A stretch of 64,000 nucleotides of DNA from NCBI GenBank assembly GCA_009823395.1, contig CM020501.1:18853361-18917360 (forward strand), in the 5' to 3' direction. Below are positions 14,505 to 32,142 of the stretch, in pieces (the stretch's first letter is position 1; each line of letters opens with the position of its first letter). The stretch comes from Thamnaconus septentrionalis. Taxonomy: Eukaryota; Chordata; Actinopteri; Tetraodontiformes; Monacanthidae. The position numbers were made by a program, and so were the translations under genes. The notes beneath the pieces were generated by a model. It did not search any database. It saw nothing but the letters and a program-made list of their open reading frames with translations, and was not told the origin of the DNA.

Positions 14505-15688
14505 GACTTATATAGCGTTTTTTGGACACTCAAAGATGCTTCAAATAGAAAACAAAATAATAACAGAAAAGGATTAAGCATAGGCCAGTTTGAACAGGTG
14601 AGTTTTGAGGAGAGATTTAAAGTTCTGTAATGAGTCTGAGTTCCTGATGGGTCGTGGGAGTGAGTTCCAGAGTGTGGGGGCAGCGGCGGCGAAGACTTGG
14701 TCCCCCAAAGTCCGGTGCTTAAAAAGTTTGAAATTTTACATCAACAAAACAATTAGTTTCTCAATGTTAACCTTGTTGAGGAACTGCTAAAGCAAAAACA
14801 CACTACACACGACAACTGAATGCATTAAACATTTGTTATGCAGGTGTGGCACAAATATGCCCCCTCGCCCCACCCCCCGTCTCCATAACACACACACACA
14901 TGCACACATACACACCCCATCCTGGCGGCGCCAATGGAGCCGCTGTGATCTCCTCTCTGTCGCCACTCGCTTTATTCTTCCTTCCTTCCCCTCCAACCAA
15001 CTTTGCCCTCGTATCAATTGTTTCCAAGTTCCTCCCTCGCTCACAGGAGGCTACTTTGGTTTGGTGCTTGGCAGCCGGGGGCCGGAGGATCAGAGAACGA
15101 GGGGAGGAAGAGCACAGCTCATGGCTGAACCTCTAACAGCAAGGGACGGGAACCGTTCGTTTAGAAAACTGTGCTTCCGTCTTCAGTCGAGGAGAGCCTC
15201 TGCGACTGGATCTGAAGCTGTTTGCAGCTAATGTGGCTAATGAGGCTAACTCTGGTATCAAGACGGAGGAGGTGTTTGAATTAAGCACCAAAAAGTGACA
15301 GGAAGATAAGGAGGATAATCCTTCTTATTTTCCTTTTTGGAATGGGCACAACACTTGCAGAGAAGTGGACACACAGACAAGAGAAAGCTAACATTAGCTG
15401 GCTAACCTGAACCGACTAGTTTCATCGACTAGCTAAACTGGTTGACACACTGACCAGCTAACAAATCAACACTTTGACTGAATACGTTCACAAATGTGAC
15501 TGTAAGCAGCCGACCACTAAAACTCCACTGTCCTGTGGGATTAGCATGCTACACTGAGGAGTGTGGGGGCGTTTCCCAGTGCCAACGGTGCTAACACAAT
15601 AAAAAGCCTGTCAAAAAAACAAAAACGTTTTTCACATTCACAGGTGCAAAAACACAGCCATTGAGTGTTAATCCCGTACTTCCCCTAA

Positions 15689-15746
<58 letters not shown>

Positions 15747-18054
15747 ACACACACATACACACACCTGAAGACAATTATTAGGTGACACTGCCTGGTAACC
15801 CGAATCCACCACTCCGCTCTCTGAAAGCCCAGCGGAAAACAACACCCCATGTTTTAACTGTGTGTGTGTGTGTGTTTGTGTGTTTTTGTGTGTGCTTGTG
15901 TGTGTGTGTGTGTTTGCGTGTGAGAAAGAGAGGACGTCACACCTTTGTGTATTGAATCGGGTTTTACCGTTTGCGGGCGACGACATTACAACCATGGCTG
16001 AAGTCACTCCTGAGTTCACCCAGGCACCGTGACTTATTGTTCTTGGCCGCCTTGGTTGTTGAATCAAATCCCAGAGCCGTTTTGTGTCGGCACCTCAAAA
16101 AGAATGTGGCTAAACCTGAAGCGGCGGCTGGATACTTAATGATTAACTACAAACCGTTTGGCTAATAATGTATAACCAGGTAAACACCAGCTCGACTGTG
16201 ACTTGATTTTAACACTTTTAAGAGTGTTTTTGGCGAGAACATTTCCCTGAAAGTGATAAAACATCTAAAATCGACACGCATACTTCCAAGGAAAACACAA
16301 ATTTAGTCCAGAAAAATTTTCCTTGTCAACTTGTACTAGCGCGCACATACATACACTCACACACACACAGGATTACTTGTGTTGACAGAGCTGTCTGTGC
16401 TGGAAGAAAATGAAGGGAAGAATCTGAGTCCATCAGTCTAACGCCACCACGGCCCCAGGCTGCAAATAAAGGAGGGATGAGACAAAGAGGAGCCCTCTTC
16501 TTCCTACCTCTCCTCGGAGCTAATGCAAAACAAAGTGGCTGGCAGGGCCACAGAGGACCGGGCAGATAGACAAAAGACACGGAGGTTTTATCTGTCTGGG
16601 GGGATTTTTTTTATCGGGGAGGACCGAGAAGCGAGCGTCCAGGAGAGGAGACAGACTGCTGCAGAGTTTTAGACAGCAGAGCAGTGCAGAGGGGCATCAG
16701 GAGGGAGGGCAGAGCAGTTAAAGACAGATGAGCTCATGTGTATGGCTGTGTGTGTGTGTGTGTTGACTGTTTTATGCAGTTATGAGATGAAGTCAAAGTG
16801 TCTGAAATGAAGAACAAACATCAGAAAACACTATTAGTTATTATTATTATTCGTTAATATCAAATGTATCTGCCTGAAATCACCTTTGAAACTTCTTCCA
16901 TTGCAAGAATCTCCAGCGAGCTTTCATGATCAATGTTGCTTGAGCGGCTTCAATCAAAAGCTGTTTCAGGAAGGACTCTTGTAAGGACTCATAGTTTTGT
17001 GGTTTACCAAAATAAAAGAAACTCAACGTGTGCGTGTTTGTGCGCGCGTGTGTGTGTGGAGGAGAGGGTGTGTCTGTTTGCCGTGGGAGGTGGGATGGGA
17101 AGGGAAGGGAAGGAAGGTTTTTGGATGTGTAATTTTTCCATTCGAAAATAAGGGCGTCACCTGAGAACAAAGGCAGAACCCGACATACAGGACGGACCGC
17201 GGACGGTGCAGCCGCTCGCATTAGACGTGTTGAAAACAAAAAAATTGTTTACCAACTATAAAGGCACATAAATACAACATTAGATCAACCAGATTTGTTG
17301 CAATGTTTTATATACAATATAATACAAATATCGTCTTCACCTGTAGCGCCACCTGCAGTTTTGAATTCCCTCTTTTTCTTTAAACTTGGATTGGGATTAA
17401 TTAATTCAAGCGGCTGCAAGCACAACACAATGTTTTCAACCAGCATGGAAGTGCAAGTTTGTCAGCTCTTACATAATAATTTTGTCAAACTGCAAATATT
17501 TTTTTCGACAGACTTGTTTTTTTAATGCTAATATGTCTTATTGACACCATATGGACCTGAAGCTATTAATTAGGAGACACTAGTTCCAAAATAAAATTTG
17601 ATTTCAAGGTGAAATACTGAAAAACTCCATTTAAGAGTGGAGACTCTGTCTTTATTTTTTGACAGATGTTCATGTTTTATAAATGTAAAAAAAAAAAAAA
17701 ATTGTAAGGAAAACCAGACTGGAAGATGGCAAAGGCAATATACTGTACACTTCAATATTTGTTTACTTTTGCAAAGAAAAATCTCAAATAAATATTATTG
17801 ATTTCAATGATAAAGTTTTTCCGAGGACAGTCATCTTCTGAAAAAGGAGGAAGAAAAAAATACCTCTTCTGTCATCACGTGCTCGTTACAGAAATTCATC
17901 ACTGAGTGCACAGGCAGGGGTGGGGGATGTGCGGGGGCGGGGTGGGGGTGGGGGGGCAAAAAAAAGGAAAAATACAGGCTGGGATTTAATGAGGACAGAG
18001 AGGAGGGAGATGGACCCTCAGTGCAAACAGGCTGATATGTGAAACTGGCAAGAA

Positions 18055-18104
<50 letters not shown>

Positions 18105-18287
18105 CGTGCGTGCTGAACCGGGTCGGCTCTCCTTGCCCTGGTGCCTAACCTGAGCACTGTGGAGGAATTTGGCTCACAGTCGCTCAAAACACACACACGC
18201 ACAAAGAGCGAAGAGCAGCCGGCAGCCAAAACCACCGCATACCAACTTGGATCTAACCCCGGGTATCACGAGAAATCTCTCTCTCTC

Positions 18288-18339
<52 letters not shown>

Positions 18340-18451
18340 ACACACACACACACACACAGGAAGGAGGCATCGGCCTCACTTTCCCATCTCATCTCCAGCG
18401 TTATTATCACTTTGTTCCAGTGGACTGATGTGCAACAGGATGATCTGTGGC

Positions 18452-18499
<48 letters not shown>

Positions 18500-19330
18500 C
18501 CAACCTTGAAGCTGCTGAGCTCCTGCTTGGTGAATCCATTGCTGTGGATGATCTTCATCTGTTTGACCAAAGTACTTTTACCGCTCTCTGCTGCACCTGG
18601 AGGTGGGTGGAAACATAAGCGATTACTATAATTTAAAGGCCCAGTGAGGAGAAATTAAGCAACTCAGAATAAAATAGCAAACAATATATTATTGTTAGTG
18701 ATTTTTTTTTCTTTCTAAATTCTGACAACCTGGCTTGGAGTCGCACTTTCCTTGTGCTGGGAGGTCAGCGGGAGGTCAGGAAAGTTTGAACCAAACCGTG
18801 TTTTAGGCACAATCTGTTATCATTACAAGTGGAGTAACACTTTTTTGAATTATTATATATCAGGCATGGGCAAACTATGGCCTGTTAAGCCTTTTAATGT
18901 GGCCAAACTGGAAGAAAATATGTTAATAGTAAGTATGTCATAAAATAGCTGTATTTCATCATTTTTTTCAGAATTTTCAGAGTCATTTCAATAGAGAGCT
19001 AAATACCTTGGGGCTTCAAAGACACATATTTTGTTGTAATGCTACTATTCATTTTCAATTGACATTAAAGCAACATGTGTCCCAGGATTTCTTTTCTCCT
19101 ATGAAGTGGCTCACCAAAACACTCCATCCATCTGCTCCTGCTCCTCTGTCAAATTGTAGAACCCGTTGTGGCCCACCAGTCAAAACGTTTGCCCACCCAA
19201 GCTATATATTGGTATCAATATTATTTGAAGTAACTTTATCTAACTATAAACGTATGAATTATTCACAACGACCCCTTTAAAATGTTAAGCGCAGGGTCTT
19301 TTAAATCACGACCCTTCTCATTTCATTTAT

Positions 19331-19382
<52 letters not shown>

Positions 19383-19527
19383 GGGGGGACATGGCCTCAC
19401 CCAGCAGCAGGATTTTCACCACGTTCATCTCCCTCTTGGCGGACTCATACAGCTCCCGGTCAATCCTGGCGCTGTGGATCCTCGCCTTCTTCTCCTCCGT
19501 GGTTTCGGTACCGAGGCACAGTCCCAT
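1264..19527 (-). CDS. gnav1: Heterotrimeric G-protein alpha subunit, Gv class
   Basis: Nine exons join in frame to 360 aa: 19401-19527, 18505-18596, 12857-12949, 11639-11799, 9606-9734, 5532-5661, 5362-5433, 2331-2418, 1264-1454. All introns are GT-AG. It is a membrane-tethered GTPase relaying receptor signals. The start MGLCLG fits N-myristoylation at Gly2 and palmitoylation at Cys4. The P-loop is GAAESGKST (43-51), the switch I arginine is R182 (RVRLRTTG), switch II is DVGGQ with catalytic Q208, NKID lies at 273-276 and the TTAT base-binding motif near 330-333. The C-terminus ENLEAVSLL has no Cys at -4, so pertussis toxin should not modify it. The tail and the linker VVSLSGYDM do not match Gi, Gs, Gq or G12 as I know them. 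The best fit is Gv, a fifth class kept in fish and lost in mammals; this class call is from memory, without a tree. The Ala in the P-loop is unusual. Confidence 0.88.
1640..1860. repeat. Probable interspersed repeat in gnav1 intron 8
   Basis: This AT-rich stretch carries two direct copies of AAAATTAGAATAT (near 1664 and 1836). It resembles a widespread fish repeat that I know by sight but cannot classify. No terminal inverted repeats were found. Confidence 0.4.
5700..6040. repeat. Probable degraded DNA-transposon fragment in gnav1 intron 5
   Basis: The string of GTACTTAAGTA-like words at both sides (about 5715-5750 and 5998-6010) resembles the termini of a common fish hAT-type repeat that starts and ends in similar words. 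Ends and target duplication are not clear. Confidence 0.35.
7375..7414. repeat. (CA)n microsatellite
   Basis: An uninterrupted (AC)n run of about 20 units in gnav1 intron 5. It creates spurious THTHTH/VCVCVC open frames. Confidence 0.9.
7535..7660 (-). repeat. LINE-like 3' end fragment in gnav1 intron 5
   Basis: The stretch includes GGATCCCCATTAG and CTACTCTTCCTGGGG, words typical of a dispersed fish retrotransposon tail. It is short and truncated, with no coding remnant. Confidence 0.45.
10059..10108. repeat. (GT)n microsatellite
   Basis: About 25 uninterrupted GT units in gnav1 intron 4. Confidence 0.9.
11013..11080. repeat. Outlying copies of the 23-bp minisatellite
   Basis: Two to three diverged units of the same GTGCACAGCGAGGGTGGAG-type repeat as the main array. 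They are separated from it by about 270 bp of unrelated sequence. Confidence 0.7.
11354..11563. repeat. 23-bp GC-rich minisatellite in gnav1 intron 4
   Basis: About nine tandem units with a core GCACAGCGAGGGTGGAG. The GCGAGGG word recurs at 11368, 11391, 11414, 11437, 11460, 11483 and 11506, exactly every 23 bases, with decay at the right edge. The array is open in several frames, which explains the long repetitive open frames on both strands here. It lies about 75 bp from the exon 4 donor. Confidence 0.92.
12261..12478. repeat. (CAGG)n/(CAGA)n tetranucleotide microsatellite
   Basis: About 215 bp of mixed CAGG and CAGA units in gnav1 intron 3. The complementary strand reads CCTG/TCTG. Confidence 0.95.
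12599..12819. mobile_element. Non-autonomous hAT-type transposon (MITE) in gnav1 intron 3
   Basis: The left end CAGCATTTCTCAACT and the right end AGTTGAGAACCACTG are imperfect inverted repeats of the Charlie/hAT type. An 8-bp target duplication flanks them: AACTAAAA (12591-12598) and AACTAAGA (12820-12827), 7 of 8 identical. The 221-bp body is AT-rich and non-coding. It ends only 37 bp from the exon 3 boundary. Confidence 0.82.
14318..14505. repeat. (ATT)n microsatellite with embedded L2-like patches
   Basis: ATT runs at 14319-14357, 14390-14402, 14436-14445 and 14449-14505. They interrupt a recognisable L2-like 3' fragment (CTGGCGACTTGTCCA; AGACAGCTGGGATAGGCTCC) that is intact at 37355-37420. 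Confidence 0.85.
14506..14735. repeat. Dispersed fish repeat fragment
   Basis: It begins GACTTATATAGCG and contains GAGTTCCAGAGTGTGGGGG and GAAGACTTGGTCCCCC, which I recognise as a common interspersed fish repeat of uncertain class. The opening is similar to 61770-61820. Confidence 0.5.
15691..15764. repeat. (CA)n microsatellite
   Basis: About 37 near-perfect units in gnav1 intron 2. A second, interrupted (TG)n run lies at 15859-15922. Confidence 0.9.
18060..18498. repeat. Three clustered (CA/TG)n tracts
   Basis: Runs at 18060-18105 (TG), 18290-18358 (CA) and 18453-18498 (GT). The last one starts about seven bases inside intron 2, directly after the exon 2 donor GTTGGC on the minus strand. 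Confidence 0.92.
18861..19201. mobile_element. Non-autonomous hAT transposon, copy 1, in gnav1 intron 1
   Basis: Termini are CAGGCATGGGCAAAC and GTTTGCCCACCCAAG, imperfect inverted repeats. The flanks TTATATAT (18853-18860) and CTATATAT (19202-19209) form an 8-bp target duplication with one mismatch. It shares most of its 341 bp with 48656-48990, including CACATATTTTGTTGTAAT and CACTCCATCCATCTGCT. There is no transposase frame. Confidence 0.85.
19401..19527 (-). CDS. gnav1: gnav1 coding exon 1 with start codon
   Basis: This exon encodes the N-terminal helix, residues 1-42, and the first base of Gly43. The start at 19527 is chosen because Met-Gly-x-Cys is the acylation signal of the family and the length to the P-loop matches other alpha subunits. 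The donor is GTGAGG. A (CA)n tract (19332-19380) begins about 20 bp inside intron 1. Confidence 0.85.
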
Positions 19528-20060
19528 CCCGAGCGCTCGATCATCACCGCCCTCGACCCCCCCCCGGGGGGTCCTGACCTGAACCAGAGCCGGGTCTGGA
19601 GGAGCGAGTCAGGGGGAGCCGGCTCCGGCGAGCTGCATGCTCCCAGCAGCGGAGCGAAAAAGAGAGAAACCCCCCCCAACAGAATATCCTGGGGCTGACG
19701 GCAACTTCAGGACATTGTTTCTTCAACAATCCCGCGGTGGAAGGCGAACTTGCAGCGGCTGCGGTTCAGTCCACCTGGACGGCCGCGGGGCGTCGCATCG
19801 TCCTCGGCTGCAGATCGGGAGTTTCTTCCTCCCTGCAGTTCAGTTCGGCGCTCAGTTCAAACTCAGTTGGCAAAGACCCCTGATAATCCCGGAGCTTCCT
19901 CCTCCCACCGCCGCTGCTGCTGCTGCCGCTGCTCCCGCTGCTGCTGCTGCTGCTGCTGCTGCCCAGATGGAAAAGTTTTGGGATTTTTTTTACTTCCCTG
20001 GGAAGTGACGTGCGCCTCGGACCAAAATGCGCTGAGTGCGCGTTTCACCTGTGCGCGATC
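19528..20060 (-). promoter_or_regulatory. gnav1: Probable gnav1 promoter and 5' leader
   Basis: A GC-rich, CpG-containing stretch just upstream of the start codon. It holds a (CAG)n run on the gene strand (about 19914-19962). No TATA box is evident and the transcription start is not determinable. Confidence 0.5.
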
Positions 20061-20065
20061 AGGTC

Positions 20066-20240
20066 GACGTGAGAGAGAGAGAAAGAAAGAAAGAACGAAA
20101 ACTAGAGAGAAAGAAAGGAATACAGAGAGAAAAAGGAAAGAAAGAAAAAGGCGGAGAGATCGAAAGAAAGGAATACAGAAAGAAATAAAAGAGAGAGAAA
20201 GTAAACAGAAAGAAAGAAATAGAAAAAGAAAAGAAAACAC
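20066..20240. repeat. GAAA/GAGA purine tract
   Basis: About 175 bp of almost pure purine on the plus strand (GAAAGAAAGAAAG, GAGAGA), upstream of the gnav1 leader. Confidence 0.85.
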
Positions 20241-22086
<1,846 letters not shown>

Positions 22087-22110
22087 GGTGCTGTTGCACC
22101 ACTGAGTTTG

Positions 22111-22116
22111 TTTATT
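22111..22116 (-). terminator. pcyt2: Likely pcyt2 polyadenylation signal
   Basis: The minus strand reads AATAAA, followed about 25-30 nt later by a long GU-rich run. A second AATAAA lies at 22177-22182. Use of either would give a 3' UTR of about 1.2 kb. Confidence 0.5.
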
Positions 22117-22198
22117 AAAAAGGACAAGTTGCAGCACAGTTGAGTGAAAGGCTGCTAACGACACCTGGCTTCCATCTTTATTGCTCAGCCTGCCACAC

Positions 22199-22318
<120 letters not shown>

Positions 22319-22546
22319 CTCCAAACATCCTTCTGCAGGTTCACCACACAATTGCACAACAACAGAATTGTGGTAGTTTAAAAAAAAAAAAAAAAATTTC
22401 CAAGCAAAGACAACTGAGCCCTGGTTGTTTGCCTTCGTTTTTTTTTTGTTTGTTTGTTTTTCAGTTGAAAGCCATAGCCCTTTACATTAATTATTATTAC
22501 AGTTTATCTTTGGAAACGAGGCACTACAGTCATCACGGTGCATTCA

Positions 22547-22756
<210 letters not shown>

Positions 22757-23341
22757 GCACATCCGCAGTGCAAATGCAGATTAAAAATCACACAGTTAAA
22801 AATAAGAAACAATTTCACAGATTAGTTAACACAGTAATAAGACAAGTTAAAATACAACTTTTTTCCCCCCTTCCATGGGTATGAAACACATTCAAGAGTG
22901 AAGACGTACGTAAGACTGGGAAGGGGAGGGGGGTGAATTTAAAATTCAAACAATGCTGACAACATTTTGTGAATAAATTATGGCTTTGTCAGTTACCTCT
23001 AACCCTGCACACAAACAGCGAGTGATTGTAGTGACACAAAACAAATAGAACACACGGACAGAGAAAGAAGCTCGGTCTGGAGGACGGGGTGTTGGAGGGG
23101 GGGCTTAAAGGGGCTTTGCCACCAGATGTGTTTGAATTTTCTCCTTGTTTTTTAAAATCCTGAGGAAGCAGCGCGAGATGCTCTGCGGATCAGTGGCGTT
23201 TCACCCAGCGGAGCCACTTCAGGACCAGCAGCGACCGTCAGTCCCAGTCAGACCAGTCCACCCATCGCCTGTGTGTGTGTGTGTGCGAGTGCGTGTGTCT
23301 GAGCGAGTGAAGCCGACACAGCAGCGGGCCCTGCGGCCTCG

Positions 23342-30120
<6,779 letters not shown>

Positions 30121-30420
30121 TTCCACGACTGGGCTGGACTTCAATTGTCGAGTGGACAAACCACAAAAAAACAAAGGCGAAGCTTTGCGCGGGTTTAAGC
30201 CACCAGGAACTGTGTTCTCGGGAGGGAGGAAGGTCGTCCTCAAGCGGGTCAGGTTGTCGAGATAAGCCGGGCGGAGACTATGCTAGTGGTGGTGGCTGGC
30301 AGTGGCCAACGCCTCCGAGGCGACGTCACATCGAACGAATCCTCTGGCGGTGACGTCACAGATTGCATAATCACTCGGCGTCACGTGACCGGCGAAAGCC
30401 GATCCTCGTCGTGGAATGTA
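30121..30420 (-). promoter_or_regulatory. pcyt2: pcyt2 promoter with CRE and CACGTG palindrome
   Basis: Within 270 bp upstream of the pcyt2 start codon are a full palindromic CRE TGACGTCA (30351-30358), a second CGACGTCA (30321-30328) and the 10-bp palindrome GTCACGTGAC (30380-30389), a perfect E-box of the USF/MITF/TFEB type. Between them is ATTGCATAAT, like a C/EBP half-site. Binding is inferred from motif alone. Confidence 0.6.
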
Positions 30421-30829
30421 GTTGAAGAACATGCTGGAAGTAGTTTTACGGCTGGCTGCGCCACCTACTCCTACTATTGCTATCCGCTTTTCCATGCTGC
30501 ACAAGTTAACTTGGAAACTGGACTTTTAAATGTACTTTACTACTGATTTCCAGCAATACAATTAACGTAAAATAATTATATTAATAGCTGTCTCAAATTA
30601 GTGTAATACTCCCCATATTGAGCGCTGCTCCCGCCCACGGAGAAAACTTGCAAAAATGTGGAAAGTCCAACAAAGCAGAAGTTCATTACATTTTTACAAT
30701 CTAAACGTGACTATTTTTTTTTTCCCAAGAGGCTGCAAATTGTGGCCGAAATTTCATGACATTTGCTGATCTTTAGATGTTTTTAGCCGGATAGTCATAG
30801 TCAACTCCTACCCATTTTGGTTCATTGTC

Positions 30830-30835
30830 TTTAAT
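30830..30835 (-). terminator. sirt7: Candidate sirt7 polyadenylation signal
   Basis: The minus strand reads ATTAAA, the variant hexamer, about 1.3 kb past the sirt7 stop. I found no perfect AATAAA between them, so this is the best candidate but unproven. Confidence 0.3.
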
Positions 30836-32142
30836 GTAAAGAAAAACAAAAACAGAATGAAGATTGTTAATACAAAATGACTACCGTCTGTCTTGAACAT
30901 ATTTACAACATGAAACATTCCAGAAAATAAACCGTAGCCCAGATATTACGCAAATGTATGGAGTCGAACCCTCGTCTCCAGAGCTAAGGGAACACTTAAC
31001 TGAGTCACAAACATCACACCATATTTATACAATGTGTAAACAAGTTGTTGAAACATTGGTTTGGAGTTTTAGGAATGCTGAACATAAGCTTATCATGGCT
31101 TTGCATGGTCAATACAACCTCCTGATACTGTGCTGTAAAGAGAGAACGTGATACTGATGCTGTAGCTTCCTGAGACAAATAACACCAACAAACTCAATCA
31201 AAAGATTGATTGACATACAAAACTGAGAAAGAATAAAAGGATTGAGCACATTATCATCTTTGCATGCGAGCTGAATTACAAATGTAAACAGGATCTGAGC
31301 AACTTCGGGTACGGCTCTACTGTGCAACCTGCAAGCCTCAGCACAGTGAATGTTGAACAGGCGTTTGGGGAATCACACAAATGGAATTATATATATATAT
31401 AAAAATGTTAAAAACAATCTGAAGGGGGACTAGAAAAATATAATTCACTCTAATACATGTAGAACGCCTCTCTGCTAAAGAAAAAAAGAGCCTGTAAAAA
31501 CTGAGAGCATGGTGAAAAAAGTCCATTTCCAAGCTGAAGATAAAAAGCAAGTCGTTGCTCTACTCATAAAACAGACCACTTCCAAATAGCTTCCGATTTA
31601 TAGAAAGGTACATAGAATACTTCTATTAAAGCACTTTAAAAACACGTTATTCCAGTGGCAGCTAACATATGCTCAAAACACTGTCGTTTTAACCACTTAG
31701 CCAGTTACTACATACACTTTCCATTTTTCCACGTGGAATTTCTTTTTTTGCATTAAATGGCGGTATTACAAGGTTACATATGTCCATTTCACCTTTCAAG
31801 TATAAGTACAGTGCGGTAGTGGAGTGAACAGAGCAGAGAGACTAATTACTTGTTGGAGTAAACAAACCTACTTAAGAACTTGGCTGTTAAGAAAAAATAA
31901 AAAATTAATGCAGACATATTTTTCTCGACCTGGCACAGGCTCCAGCAACCGCTGTTACCACGAGTGCAGGACAAGCAGGAAAATTCAGAATGTATTTTCA
32001 CAAAATCAGCTTCCAAACTGCACCAGACAAAAATGATACTCAGCACCTTTAAATCCATTATTTTAAGTTCCAATCATAATGGGATGAATGAAAAAAATAA
32101 ACAAATGTAATGTCACAGTTCACATATGTCAGAGTTCCATTG

